Counted from the stretch's first letter, positions 8,423-17,496 are shown. The stretch: 39,017 bases of DNA from Gammaproteobacteria bacterium (GCA_022823625.1 JAJEHQ010000039.1:1-39017); one strand, 5' to 3'. Notes: generated from the sequence alone by a model not told the origin. Translations and numbers: made by a program.

Positions 8423-8904
8423 TTATATCAGAAAGATTATTGAGTCAACTGAGGTTTTCTCGACCGTTGTAAACTGTACTGACGCTGTATCTCACTTAGA
8501 AATTGTGATGAGCTTCTACTCCCACTTATTGGATTGACCTCCTATTTCAATCGCTCAAAGGCGGCGAACGAAATACGAATCCAGGAAAAGGTCAAATCGC
8601 TCGACTGCGAACGTTCAATTGAATGAATCCGACAGCGTTCAAATTCATGCGATTCGGTGTGTCTCTTTATGTGCGATTATGCAATGTGTTCTTCTATCAT
8701 AAATGATCGTGCCTCAATCAATTTCTCGGACAGCTACAGTCCTAATTCCCTGGTATCCGGGATGCGATGAAGCGTTAACGCTGATTCCGCTGTGTCACCA
8801 AACAAATGCTGAAATAGTAGTATTGACCATATAGCGACAGACTGGATGAATCGTCATAAGAAACGAGTATTTTTGATAGGTATCAAAAAACACTCCTTGT
8901 AAAT
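8423..8904. other. Intergenic region between divergent ATPase genes, nothing identified
   Basis: About 480 bp with stops in all frames that I followed, no hairpin with a T tract, no tRNA-like fold and no similarity to the 140-bp repeat. Its two ends carry the control elements described separately. Confidence 0.4.
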
Positions 8905-8933
8905 TAGATAGCTGTCATATATTCTTGTATAAT
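8905..8933 (+). promoter_or_regulatory. Probable sigma70 promoter giving a leaderless mRNA
   Basis: TAGATA (8905-8910), a 17-bp spacer and a perfect TATAAT (8928-8933). Transcription would start about 7 bp downstream, at or next to the ATG at 8940. No Shine-Dalgarno sequence is possible in that spacing, so the transcript is predicted to be leaderless or nearly so. The -35 match is 4 of 6. Confidence 0.5.
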
Positions 8934-8939
8934 TGCAGT

Positions 8940-10085
8940 ATGCAACGTTATTTGGAACCCTATGTTATTGAAGACCTAAATCGAAAAATGGTTTTTGTTG
9001 GAGGTCCTCGACAAGTCGGAAAAACTACTCTGTCACTTAATATTGCACCCGATGGATACCGTTATCTGAACTGGGATGATCTGGAAGATAGAGAATTTGT
9101 TTTGAGAGAAAAATATCCTTTTGAATCATTCGTGATATTTGACGAGATTCATAAGTTTTCGAATTGGCGAAACTACATCAAGGGATTTTATGATAAGAAT
9201 TTCAATGAAAAGAAAATCTTAGTTACCGGTAGTGCGAGGCTCGATTACTATCGTCATTCCGGTGATTCGCTGCAGGGTCGTTATCATTACTTTAGATTAC
9301 ATCCATTAACTGTGGACGAACTCGATATTCAGTCCCAAAACGATTTTGAAAGCCTGATGACATTGGGAGGATTCCCAGAACCATTTCTCAACGGGTCGCA
9401 AAGGCAGGCCCGTCGCTGGAAGCGTGAATACCAAAGCAGGATAGTGAATGAAGACATTAGAGACCTTGAATTGACGCAAAAGTTATCGTCTATGGAGTTG
9501 CTACTGTTACGATTACCGGAACTAGTTGGCAGTCCTTTATCAGTCAACGCACTTCGAGAGGATCTGAACTGCGCTCACAAGACAGTCTCCAATTGGCTGA
9601 ATATTTTTGAACGACTTTACTTGGTTTACCGAATTTCACCACTAGGCTCCCCAAAGATCAAAGCTGTAAAAAAGGAGCAGAAGCACTATCACTACAATTG
9701 GGCAGATGTGGAGGATGAAGGAGCGCGATTCGAAAATCTGGTCGCAAGTCACGTTCTAAAGTGGGTTCACTTTCTTCAGGACTGGGAAGGTCGCGATGTT
9801 AACTTGGTTTATTTTCGGGATATTGATGGACGGGAAGTAGACTTGATCATTACGGAGAACAATCAACCTGTGTGTGCTATCGAATGTAAACTTCGCTTCA
9901 GAGGTATCTCCAAGAATCTGAAATACTTCAAGTCAAAATTTCCTGAATGCGATGCAGTTCAAGTGCATCAATTTGATCTTCAGGAATTCATTTCAAAAGA
10001 TGGAATTCGTGTAATCAAATGGAAGAGACTTCTATTGGAATATGGGAATCAAATAACTCGCACCAATTCACTAAGATTCCCTTGA
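8940..10085 (+). CDS. AAA-type ATPase with DUF4143 C-terminal domain (second, divergent copy)
   Basis: 381 residues from the ATG at 8940. An in-frame TTG at 8925 lies inside the -10 promoter region and is not credible as the start. Walker A is GPRQVGKT (22-29), Walker B VIFDEIHK, and the sensor-like segment ILVTGSARL. The middle part NALREDLNCAHKTVSNWLNI looks like a helix-turn-helix. The C-terminal domain has GARFENLVASHVL and REVDLIITEN...IECK, again PD-(D/E)xK-like. It shares architecture but little sequence with the protein at 7129-8379, so the two are diverged family members rather than a recent duplication. It is a single gene with a weak stem-loop 50 bp after the stop. Function unknown. 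Confidence 0.88.
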   Translation: MQRYLEPYVIEDLNRKMVFVGGPRQVGKTTLSLNIAPDGYRYLNWDDLEDREFVLREKYPFESFVIFDEIHKFSNWRNYIKGFYDKNFNEKKILVTGSARLDYYRHSGDSLQGRYHYFRLHPLTVDELDIQSQNDFESLMTLGGFPEPFLNGSQRQARRWKREYQSRIVNEDIRDLELTQKLSSMELLLLRLPELVGSPLSVNALREDLNCAHKTVSNWLNIFERLYLVYRISPLGSPKIKAVKKEQKHYHYNWADVEDEGARFENLVASHVLKWVHFLQDWEGRDVNLVYFRDIDGREVDLIITENNQPVCAIECKLRFRGISKNLKYFKSKFPECDAVQVHQFDLQEFISKDGIRVIKWKRLLLEYGNQITRTNSLRFP

Positions 10086-10607
10086 AGTCGCGCAGCCTGT
10101 AATACAAAAACCAAATTCGTTAGCTGCCTGAATCACACCAATTTCTTTGGTGTTATGTGCCTTGTCCGAGTTGCCGTAACCAACTGGATGCCGCAATGAA
10201 CAATCGGGAAATCACAATCGACTTATAACGTAAATGCTCACCCCTGATTGATAGGGTAAATAAAATGGGCTCTTGAATGGTGATGGTAGTATTCGGACAG
10301 GTGTGGCATTTGTGTAGCGTTGTCATTCAGTGTGATTTGGATGATTGCATTCGAACTGTAAGCCTGGTGGAAATCGACTGCGCATAGCTTGATAATCGGC
10401 AGTAGGCATCGGCAATTTAGTCACTTATCAGGAAAACAATTCCGATGCGCGAACGCTGATGGGCTGTAGGTTTCGTTCATGCTATCTCAGAGGCTTTCTT
10501 TGCGCATCAGTTGAAAGAACTCGTGGATTGTTTTTCATGTAGCTATCTTACACATTATCAATAAGTTATGTGGATTTTTCATAATACCTAACAATATTAA
10601 ATCTGAA
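10086..10607. other. Intergenic region with a small stem-loop
   Basis: ACACCAA (10135-10141) pairs with TTGGTGT (10147-10153) around a 5-nt loop and may end transcription of the ATPase gene, although no T tract follows. The rest, about 450 bp, shows no gene, repeat or RNA that I can recognise. The promoter for the aminotransferase should lie near its right end. Confidence 0.4.
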
Positions 10608-11789
10608 TTGGTACAACCGTTGAAAACTGTCTCTTATCGAATCGACGCCGTTCAAACTCCGATCATTCCTGTTGTTGCTGACCTCATTCTTGCTAATCCA
10701 GGCACCATTTCTCTGGGTCAGGGTGTCGTCCATTATCTGCCGCCCACTGAAATTGCAAATGGGGTCGCCCGATTTAGTAATGACCAGTCTCATCATTACG
10801 AAGCAGTTGAAGGTATTCCAGAACTCAGGCAGTTGATTTCACAGAAACTGAAACAGGAAAATAGTATTGAAACCGACTGTTACGATGTTGTCATAAGCGC
10901 TGGTGGAAATATGGGTTTTCTGAACGCGATCCTCGCCATCTGCGATCCTGGTGATGAAGTCATACTGCTGAGTCCATGGTATTTCAATCATGAAATGGCC
11001 ATTGGAATTGCCAACTGTGTTGCAGTGTCTGTTGATACCGACGCTTCATTTCAGCCCGATTTACAAGCAATTGAGAAGGCTATATCACCAAGAACCCGGG
11101 CCGTTGTTTCTGTATCGCCGAACAATCCCACTGGCGCAGTTTACTCTAAAGAGCATTTAACTCAGATTAATCAAATTTGTGCAGACCACCACATTTATCA
11201 CATCAATGATGAAGCCTACGAATACTTTTGCTACGATGGAATTGAGCACTTTTCGCCAGCCGCACTCGAAAATGCATTCGACCATACGATTTCGCTCTAC
11301 TCTACTAGCAAGAGTTTTGCGTTGGCCAACTGGCGAATCGGCTACATGCTAATCCCGAAATATCTTTTCAAACCAGTCAGAAAAATTCAGGACACAAACG
11401 TGATATGTCCGCCAGTCATCAGCCAATTCGCAGCAGTTGAATGCCTGAAACTGGGACGCGATTTCTGCCTGGAAAAACGCCGCGGGATTGAGACCGCTCG
11501 CGAACACTTCATACATCAACTTAAAACCCTGCCAACCATCAGCTATCCAGAACTTGCTGGTGCCTTTTATGCCTTCCTACAGCTGCCAGATTTGGGTATG
11601 GAAGATATGGATATCGTCAAGTACCTGATTCAGAAACACCGGGTTGCGGTCATTCCCGGTATGGCATTTGGTATATCGGATCGCCAATGTCTGCGCGTCT
11701 CATACGGCGCGCTGGAACCTGACAAGGCTGTTGAAGGAATTGATCGACTGATCGAAGGACTAAGAGAGCTTTTGGCTAACCACCCTTGA
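10608..11789 (+). CDS. PLP-dependent class I/II aminotransferase
   Basis: 393-residue fold-type I aminotransferase with ISLGQGVVHYLPP near the N-terminus, SPNNPTGAVYS (substrate/cofactor Asn), NDEAYEYF (Asp/Tyr contacting PLP), STSKSFALANWRIGYM with Schiff-base Lys235, and a C-terminal LRVSYGALE with the carboxylate-binding Arg. The expected reaction is amino transfer between an amino acid and a 2-oxo acid. The nearest general groups are aspartate/aromatic aminotransferases and kynurenine-type enzymes, and the exact substrate cannot be read. No ATG exists before the first domain, so a TTG start (10608, or 10620) is required. Its 3' end overlaps the convergent MoaD-like gene by 14 bp. Confidence 0.9.
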   Translation: MVQPLKTVSYRIDAVQTPIIPVVADLILANPGTISLGQGVVHYLPPTEIANGVARFSNDQSHHYEAVEGIPELRQLISQKLKQENSIETDCYDVVISAGGNMGFLNAILAICDPGDEVILLSPWYFNHEMAIGIANCVAVSVDTDASFQPDLQAIEKAISPRTRAVVSVSPNNPTGAVYSKEHLTQINQICADHHIYHINDEAYEYFCYDGIEHFSPAALENAFDHTISLYSTSKSFALANWRIGYMLIPKYLFKPVRKIQDTNVICPPVISQFAAVECLKLGRDFCLEKRRGIETAREHFIHQLKTLPTISYPELAGAFYAFLQLPDLGMEDMDIVKYLIQKHRVAVIPGMAFGISDRQCLRVSYGALEPDKAVEGIDRLIEGLRELLANHP

Positions 11790-12030
11790 GTGGCGGGATG
11801 ATTTTGACGCTGTCCGAATCGGAAAGCGTCCGAGACTGACGCTCTCCAATTGGCACAAGATCATCATTGATCGAAATCATACATTTGATGTCTTCAGGCA
11901 AACCCAGCTTTTTCACCAGACCCGAAACAGTCAGACCAACCTCAGCTTCTACCTGCGTTACACCACCTTCACTTCCGGACGGAAGATATCGGCTCAGCGG
12001 ACCAACGAGTTTGACGGTCAATAGCATCAT
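11776..12030 (-). CDS. MoaD/ThiS-family sulfur-carrier-like protein
   Basis: 84-residue beta-grasp protein ending in IIPPLKGG. The C-terminal Gly-Gly is the residue pair that MoaD and ThiS use for adenylation and thiocarboxylation. It lies 9 bp downstream of the aldehyde:ferredoxin oxidoreductase gene. MoaD-like proteins commonly accompany tungsten AORs, where a role in pyranopterin dithiolene or enzyme maturation is assumed. No partner MoaE or MoeB is in the window. No Shine-Dalgarno sequence is visible before the tandem ATG ATG, so translation probably depends on coupling to the AOR gene. The last 14 bp overlap the convergent aminotransferase gene. Confidence 0.8.
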   Translation of the reverse strand: MMLLTVKLVGPLSRYLPSGSEGGVTQVEAEVGLTVSGLVKKLGLPEDIKCMISINDDLVPIGERQSRTLSDSDSVKIIPPLKGG

Positions 12031-12039
12031 GTGGCAGAC

Positions 12040-13860
12040 TTAAAGTCCCAGACGTTCGAGTGTTTCAGCAGTGGGGACTCCATCGGAGTCCCAACCTCGA
12101 ACTTCGTAATACTCCGGTAGCATCCTGCCTAGTTCGTTAACCTTGCCCTTCGCAGTTCCCGATTTCGCTGGTTCTTTGAGCAGACGTTCAGGCAAAGAAT
12201 CGTCAGCTTTGGTTAATCCCGCCGCCAGGTTGAATTGCCGCTCCAGATTCCAGATTCGCTCACCAGTCTCGAACATTCTCTCGACAGTCCAATCACCTTC
12301 GCAAGCGGCATCAACCTGCGCCTGAAAGTCCTTGATTCCCCAAGTACCTAAAGTAAACCAGCAAAGACCCGTCGAATCAATAATCGAAACTTTGTCTTGC
12401 GATTTTTTGCACGGAATTGCCTTACCTGCACCAGTCTGGTCCTCCATATCCGGACCGAACACATCGTGTTTCATGTGACAGGCACCGCGGCTGCTCGTTG
12501 CATAGCCGAGACCCATTCCCTGTAAAGCACGTGAATCGTAGCCGGCAAACTCCTGACCTTTAACTGTCATCGAAAGTTCCGGATGCCCATATTTTTCACA
12601 CAGACGCTTTGATCCGAGCCCAAGAATTTGCCCAAAGCCTTCAAACTTACCGGTTTTTTCCGCCATGGCAGTCAATGCTTCAGGATTGCCAAATTTCAGT
12701 TCGATACCATCCGTATCCTCATCGGTGATCACACCCATTTCGTAAAGTTCCATCGCTGCAGCAAGCGTACCGCCAAATGAAATCGGATCCATGCCGTGTT
12801 CATTCATCATAAAACCGGCAAAAGTCAGAGCATCAATATCATCAATTCCGCAATCGGGGCCGAATGCGAAAGCTGTTTCATATTCCAGACCACCACTTGC
12901 GTGCCAGTATTCTGGTCGGTTCTTGATGGTGAAATGTTCTTTATCGATGTGAGAGATGCGACCACATGCGATTGTGCAGCCAAAACAGGCCTTGTTGGTA
13001 AGTAGGTTTTTGTGCCCATGTTCGTTAACTCGAGTCATGGCTGACGGGTTGATGTTGTCGACACCCTCAAACTGCACCTCCTTGAAGTTTCGGGTTGGCA
13101 GACCACCAAACTCCTGCATCATGTCAATCATGGCGTTTGTGCCGTATGACGCAAGTTCTTTGACGTCGTCGCTGCCCGCGAGTTTGGAATGTGTCTCTCT
13201 GACAACTTCCATAAATTTTCTTGGATTGTCAACTTGAACACCCACTGTTCCTCGAACTGCAATTGCCTTGAGGTTCTTTGAACCCATCACTGCTCCGACT
13301 CCCGATCGCCCAGCTGCACGATGCAAGTCATTGACCACGCAGGCATATCGCACGCAGTTTTCACCGGCAACACCGATCGATGCCACTTTCATTAGGGGAT
13401 CTTGATGATGTGACTTGAGATAGTCCTCCGTTTCCCAAACAGTTTTTCCCCAGATTGGCTCGGCAGAAACGATTTCGACATCGTCATCATAAATCTTGAG
13501 ATATGAGGGCTCAGGTGCCCGTCCTTCAAGAATGAGTAGATCGTAGCCAGCAAACTTCAACTCAGCACCGAACTTACCGCCTGAATTTGAACAGGCAATT
13601 GCATCAGTCAATGCTCCTTTTGTAATGACTGCGTACCGCCCGGAGGTGGAGGCCATCGTCCCGGTTAACGGTCCAGTGGCAAAAATGAGTACGTTGGCGG
13701 AATCCAGTGCGTCGACTGTAGGGTCCATGTTTTCGTAGAGATACTTGGTTCCAAGTCCTCGTTCCCCCAGGTATTGCTGAGCCCACTCCATGTTTAGTGG
13801 TTCAACCTGAACGTTTCCATCGGTGAGATTGACTCTCAATACCTTACGTTGCCATCCCAT
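12040..13860 (-). CDS. aor: Tungsten-type aldehyde:ferredoxin oxidoreductase
   Basis: 606 residues from ATG at 13860, chosen because GAGGAG lies 10 nt upstream and the longer TTG frame start is inside that site. The N-terminal domain MGWQRKVLRVNLTDG and GERGLGTKYL is characteristic. The [4Fe-4S] ligands are visible: ACFGCTIACG gives C292, C295 and C299, and DSTGLC gives C500, the same pattern and spacing as Pyrococcus furiosus AOR. The pterin-binding signature ATSSRGACHMKH is at 454-465. It is expected to oxidise aldehydes to carboxylic acids in the cytoplasm, passing electrons to ferredoxin or a partner; no ferredoxin or FAD/NADH subunit is adjacent. Genes for a CoA ligase and a thioesterase upstream suggest an aromatic aldehyde, but the substrate is inferred. 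Confidence 0.93.
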   Translation of the reverse strand: MGWQRKVLRVNLTDGNVQVEPLNMEWAQQYLGERGLGTKYLYENMDPTVDALDSANVLIFATGPLTGTMASTSGRYAVITKGALTDAIACSNSGGKFGAELKFAGYDLLILEGRAPEPSYLKIYDDDVEIVSAEPIWGKTVWETEDYLKSHHQDPLMKVASIGVAGENCVRYACVVNDLHRAAGRSGVGAVMGSKNLKAIAVRGTVGVQVDNPRKFMEVVRETHSKLAGSDDVKELASYGTNAMIDMMQEFGGLPTRNFKEVQFEGVDNINPSAMTRVNEHGHKNLLTNKACFGCTIACGRISHIDKEHFTIKNRPEYWHASGGLEYETAFAFGPDCGIDDIDALTFAGFMMNEHGMDPISFGGTLAAAMELYEMGVITDEDTDGIELKFGNPEALTAMAEKTGKFEGFGQILGLGSKRLCEKYGHPELSMTVKGQEFAGYDSRALQGMGLGYATSSRGACHMKHDVFGPDMEDQTGAGKAIPCKKSQDKVSIIDSTGLCWFTLGTWGIKDFQAQVDAACEGDWTVERMFETGERIWNLERQFNLAAGLTKADDSLPERLLKEPAKSGTAKGKVNELGRMLPEYYEVRGWDSDGVPTAETLERLGL

Positions 13861-13887
13861 ACTATTAACTCTCCTCAAGTTTGACTG

Positions 13888-14526
13888 TTATTCAGCATCT
13901 GGTTGATTTTCCGGAGCAGCCTTTTGAAATGCTTCCAATTGTCTACAGTTATTGTCGATTTCAACCAAGATCGGAAAGTCATTCAGATCACAGTTAAATC
14001 GTCGCGCATTACTAACCTGTGGCACAAGACAAATATCGGCCATTGTTGGCGCATCTGCGAAACAGAACTTCCCATGCAAATTTGCGGCTGAAATTTTTGT
14101 TTCGAGTGCACGAAACTCAACGTCAATCCAGTGCCTGTACCATTCACTTCTCTGACTCTCGTCGAGTTTGAAATTATAGTCAAGGTACCGTAGTATCCTG
14201 AGATTGTTCAACGGATGAATATCACACGCGATTGCCAGGACGATCGAACGTACATAAGCGCGGTCCGAAGCATTTTCTGGCAGAAACGCCGGTTCTGGAT
14301 GAGTCTCATCCAAGTATTCCAATATCGCAATTGACTGATTGACTACGTTGTCTTCGTCTACCAATACAGGTACCAAACCTTGTGGATTCAGAGCAAGAAA
14401 CGGATCTTGATACTGGTCTTTTTTTCGTAAATGAACGAATTGATTCTCGTATTCGATGCCTTTGAGATTTAAGGCAATTCTAGTTCGATATGCGGCAGAG
14501 CTTCGAAAATAGCCGTGAAGTATCAC
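13888..14526 (-). CDS. maiA: Maleylacetoacetate isomerase / zeta-class GST
   Basis: 212 residues, the usual length. The zeta-class signature SSAAYRTRI (Ser9-Ser10) follows the first strand ILHGYFR; NPQGLVPVLVDED and QSIAILEYLDE bind glutathione, and the C-terminal domain has ADAPTMADICLVPQV. Family members perform glutathione-dependent cis-trans isomerisation of maleylacetoacetate (homogentisate route) or maleylpyruvate (gentisate route). Neither homogentisate nor gentisate dioxygenase is in the window, so the substrate could be another ring-fission product. The start is GTG with AAGGAT about 10 nt upstream. It sits 27 bp before aor in the same orientation, within an apparent five-gene operon. 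Confidence 0.88.
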   Translation of the reverse strand: MILHGYFRSSAAYRTRIALNLKGIEYENQFVHLRKKDQYQDPFLALNPQGLVPVLVDEDNVVNQSIAILEYLDETHPEPAFLPENASDRAYVRSIVLAIACDIHPLNNLRILRYLDYNFKLDESQRSEWYRHWIDVEFRALETKISAANLHGKFCFADAPTMADICLVPQVSNARRFNCDLNDFPILVEIDNNCRQLEAFQKAAPENQPDAE

Positions 14527-14567
14527 TCTGATTTATCCTTTCTGACCAGTAGATTACTGACTTAATT

Positions 14568-14999
14568 TCAATTTGACGATTCAGCAAGATACTGAATGAA
14601 TTCATCGGGCAAGTTCCAGGCATTCAAATTACCAGTCTCCTTGTCCTTCATTCCCCATATCCTCACTTCGTAACCATCAACACAAAGGTCTTCTGTATCC
14701 GTCAATTTGTAAATTTCGTGCTGAATTGTAAACGTTCTACGCGAGTGCTTTTGAATGAAACTGCGAACTGTAACCTGATCTTCCCAGCGCAATGGCTGAA
14801 GAAATTTGGCATGTGCTTCAATCAGCGGAAAGCCAACGATGCCATAAAGAGAAATCATCTCGTTTTGCCCGAACCCATGAATTTTCATCATTTGGTGGCT
14901 GCTTGTATCAAACCAGCGATAGAAATTTGGGTAAAAGACAATTCCCGCAGGGTCGCATTCACCCCACTCCACTACGTGTTTCCACTGGCTTTCAATCAC
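14568..14999 (-). CDS. 4-hydroxybenzoyl-CoA thioesterase-like hotdog-fold protein
   Basis: 143 residues with VEWGECDPAGIVFYPNFYRW at the N-terminus. This is very close to the catalytic loop of Pseudomonas 4-hydroxybenzoyl-CoA thioesterase, whose nucleophilic Asp17 corresponds to Asp16 here. A YbgC-like general acyl-CoA thioesterase is the alternative. The expected reaction is hydrolysis of an aryl- or acyl-CoA to the free acid and CoA. Its GTG start overlaps the last 8 bp of the upstream CoA ligase gene, implying translational coupling and functional linkage. Opposed activities (ligase and thioesterase) in one transcript suggest either CoA salvage or release of a CoA-bound intermediate after a ring modification. 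Confidence 0.88.
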   Translation of the reverse strand: MIESQWKHVVEWGECDPAGIVFYPNFYRWFDTSSHQMMKIHGFGQNEMISLYGIVGFPLIEAHAKFLQPLRWEDQVTVRSFIQKHSRRTFTIQHEIYKLTDTEDLCVDGYEVRIWGMKDKETGNLNAWNLPDEFIQYLAESSN

Positions 15000-16500
15000 G
15001 ACTCTGCCCCTCTACCATTCGCTGGAGTGCAGAGCGACTGAGTTTTCCATTTGCTGTCTTTGGAAAATCATCCATTGCTCTAATCCATTTCGGCCGTTTG
15101 AACATTGGTAACATCCGTTCGATATGCTTGCGCATTAACGAGACTGTTTCATCACATGATCTGTCAGAATTTGGGACGAAGAATAGTGCCGGTCGAATTG
15201 ATCCGACATCATCTCTTGCACTTATCACTGCCACATCAATGGCAAGTTGAGAATTTTGACCGACTGTCTCAATTTCGCGTAAATATACCCATTGACCCGC
15301 CACTTTGAGCATATCATCCTCACGACCTAAGTGGTACCAGTTGCCACTTGCATCCTGACGGTATAGATCCCCGGTATTGAATCGTGCACCTCTCAATCGA
15401 TGTTCGGTATCTTTTGGCCTGTTCGCGTAATGCGTAAACATAAACGGATGTTCGATGTGCAACACCCCTTCTTCAGCTTGCGATACACTCGCGGAGTCTG
15501 TCGGTTCAACCAGATATGGATTGACTCCGATTAATGGGTTTCCAACAGAATCTGGTGGCGTACCGTGTGCTTTGCCAGTCAGTGCAAGAAACAGCGTTTC
15601 GGAACAACCATAGACATTAATGATGGTTCGACCACAAAACTGTTCCCATCGGGATTGAAGTTCAGCGGGTAAATGTTCACCGGCTGAGACATAGAATTCG
15701 ACACTGGAAAATTCATCATTGCCAATGTCTGACAAGTCAAGAATTCCTTTATAAATGCTGGGTACTGCAAATACGAGCCGCGGTCGTTCGACACGAACAA
15801 TTGAACGAAGTTCGTTCAGAGTAATCCAATCTGGATGCAGGTAAACTGTAGCACCGAGTTGCAAGGGGGCCAGTAATCCGTTTGCGAGCGCATAAGCAAA
15901 AGAAATTCTTGATGTACAAAACAGCAAATCACCAACTGAAATCTTTAGGGTATCTGTATGAAACCCGCAGCAGTCACGAACACAGCGATGGGTATGAACG
16001 ATACCTTTCGGACGACTGGTCGAACCCGATGAATACACCCAGAGCGCTTCATGGTCTGGTCCCCGTTCTACCGTTTTGAGTTCTCCCGACATCCGCTCAT
16101 CAAGTGACACTTGATTTAAGTTAATTCGTGTCAATCTTGAATCGCCACTGATTGATTGACAGGTTTCAGCCGTTGTAGAATCGAATATCAAGGCGTTAGC
16201 TTCACTGTCTTGAATGACGTGGTACAGGTCCTCCCGACCGAACCGTGTTGAAACCGCAATACTGATTGCTCCAATATTCAGTACAGCAAAGTACCAGGCT
16301 ACAAAATTTGCAGTGTCTGCGCACTGAAAAACGACGCGCTCACCTGTGAAAACACCGTGTTTTTTAAGTTCAAGACTTGCTGCTTGGATCTTGTAAGCAA
16401 GTTCCTGATAGGTGATGGAACCGTTGTCCCACTTCAGTGCGACAACGCTACCAACTTTAGTCAGTTGATCAGCACAGAAAATTTGCTTGACGATATTCAT
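14992..16500 (-). CDS. Benzoate-CoA-ligase-family AMP-forming acyl-CoA synthetase
   Basis: 502 residues. Phosphate loop VYSSGSTSRPKGIVHTH, acyl-pocket segment SRISFAYALANGLLAPL (the equivalent in benzoate-CoA ligases is KLFFAYGLGN), YVSAGEHLP and VYGCSETLF (motif A5), GDLYRQD and GREDDMLKV, and C-terminal KTANGKL with catalytic Lys486. It is expected to convert an aromatic carboxylate plus ATP and CoA to the aryl-CoA. Exact substrate specificity is not readable; benzoate, hydroxybenzoate or a phenylacetate-type acid are all possible. It heads the tightly spaced set ligase-thioesterase-maiA-aor-moaD-like, with the DyP peroxidase gene 60 bp upstream. Confidence 0.9.
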   Translation of the reverse strand: MNIVKQIFCADQLTKVGSVVALKWDNGSITYQELAYKIQAASLELKKHGVFTGERVVFQCADTANFVAWYFAVLNIGAISIAVSTRFGREDLYHVIQDSEANALIFDSTTAETCQSISGDSRLTRINLNQVSLDERMSGELKTVERGPDHEALWVYSSGSTSRPKGIVHTHRCVRDCCGFHTDTLKISVGDLLFCTSRISFAYALANGLLAPLQLGATVYLHPDWITLNELRSIVRVERPRLVFAVPSIYKGILDLSDIGNDEFSSVEFYVSAGEHLPAELQSRWEQFCGRTIINVYGCSETLFLALTGKAHGTPPDSVGNPLIGVNPYLVEPTDSASVSQAEEGVLHIEHPFMFTHYANRPKDTEHRLRGARFNTGDLYRQDASGNWYHLGREDDMLKVAGQWVYLREIETVGQNSQLAIDVAVISARDDVGSIRPALFFVPNSDRSCDETVSLMRKHIERMLPMFKRPKWIRAMDDFPKTANGKLSRSALQRMVEGQSRD

Positions 16501-16560
16501 TTAACAGTCCATCGCCACGAATTAGACAATCGCTCGGCCAGCGTCCCCTGATGCGGGCTA

Positions 16561-17445
16561 TCAGGTTAGATCATGCAGTGTTTCGACCGTTGGAACGTAC
16601 CAATAACTGCCGGATACGGGTGAGGAATACTCCGTGAGACGATCATGAACCGCATCATCGGTGACACCGAACATTCGTTCGAGCTGCACTTGAATACGGC
16701 TCAAATTACAAGCAAAGGCAACAAAGTGCAATCCCCGGTTTTCGAAATCTCCGTGTGGCACACTTCTTCGCAAGATTTTCTGCTTGACACCATCCACTTT
16801 GGCATCTGTTCGACTGACATGTGAATCATCGGGCATGGCGTCACCTTGTAATTCGATGCTATCCCGCTTGGTGCGGCCGATCACCTGCTCCTGCTCCGCG
16901 GTATCCAGCGCATTGAATTTTGGCAGATTGTGTATCCACTTCTGAGTCAGTGCGAAACTACTGCCAGCACCATCAGGGATTAGAGCGGCTTCAACTGCCG
17001 CTTCCCCTTCCGGGTTTTCCGTTCCATCGATAAAGCCAGTGAAATCGCGATTCTCGTGTCGCACAAATCCAAAAACTTCCAATGTGCGATTCGCACCGAT
17101 TTCTCTCAATGTTCGATTCAGACTAAGTGCTGTATCCAGATTCATCGGATGAGAGTCACCGTGTATCCAGATCCATAAATCACCTTGTGTCGACGGAACC
17201 AAAACATCCTGTCCGTGAATCTCTTCAAACGCTGAGTATGTATCCGGTATTTTTATAGTCGAAAGTGCATTCCACAATTTGTCGCTGAAACCGAACAGTA
17301 CCTGCCGACTCCGAAACGCTGCGGACTCCTGCTCCGATCTGATGACGTGTTTTAGTTCATGGAGGTCACTAAATTCGTCAAAAGAATATTCAACATGAAA
17401 GTGATAAAGTGATGGTGGAGCAAGAATTCCAGGCTGAGCAGTCAT
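16561..17445 (-). CDS. DyP-type haem peroxidase (YfeX-like)
   Basis: 294 residues, the length of short P/B-class DyP peroxidases. GFIDGTENP at 137-145 is the GxxDG signature with catalytic Asp140. His209 in DDSHVSRTD is the likely proximal haem ligand, and Arg226/Arg227 in ILRRSVPHG provides the distal Arg. There is no signal peptide, so it is cytoplasmic or encapsulated. It could oxidise phenolic compounds with H2O2. No encapsulin gene is adjacent. It lies between an unknown 174-aa gene and the CoA ligase, all co-oriented with short gaps, so it probably belongs to the aromatic-degradation transcript. Confidence 0.93.
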   Translation of the reverse strand: MTAQPGILAPPSLYHFHVEYSFDEFSDLHELKHVIRSEQESAAFRSRQVLFGFSDKLWNALSTIKIPDTYSAFEEIHGQDVLVPSTQGDLWIWIHGDSHPMNLDTALSLNRTLREIGANRTLEVFGFVRHENRDFTGFIDGTENPEGEAAVEAALIPDGAGSSFALTQKWIHNLPKFNALDTAEQEQVIGRTKRDSIELQGDAMPDDSHVSRTDAKVDGVKQKILRRSVPHGDFENRGLHFVAFACNLSRIQVQLERMFGVTDDAVHDRLTEYSSPVSGSYWYVPTVETLHDLT

Positions 17446-17496
17446 TTATTTCGTAATCAAGTGATTTATTGCGAAGAATTAACTTTGTTTGTGATC

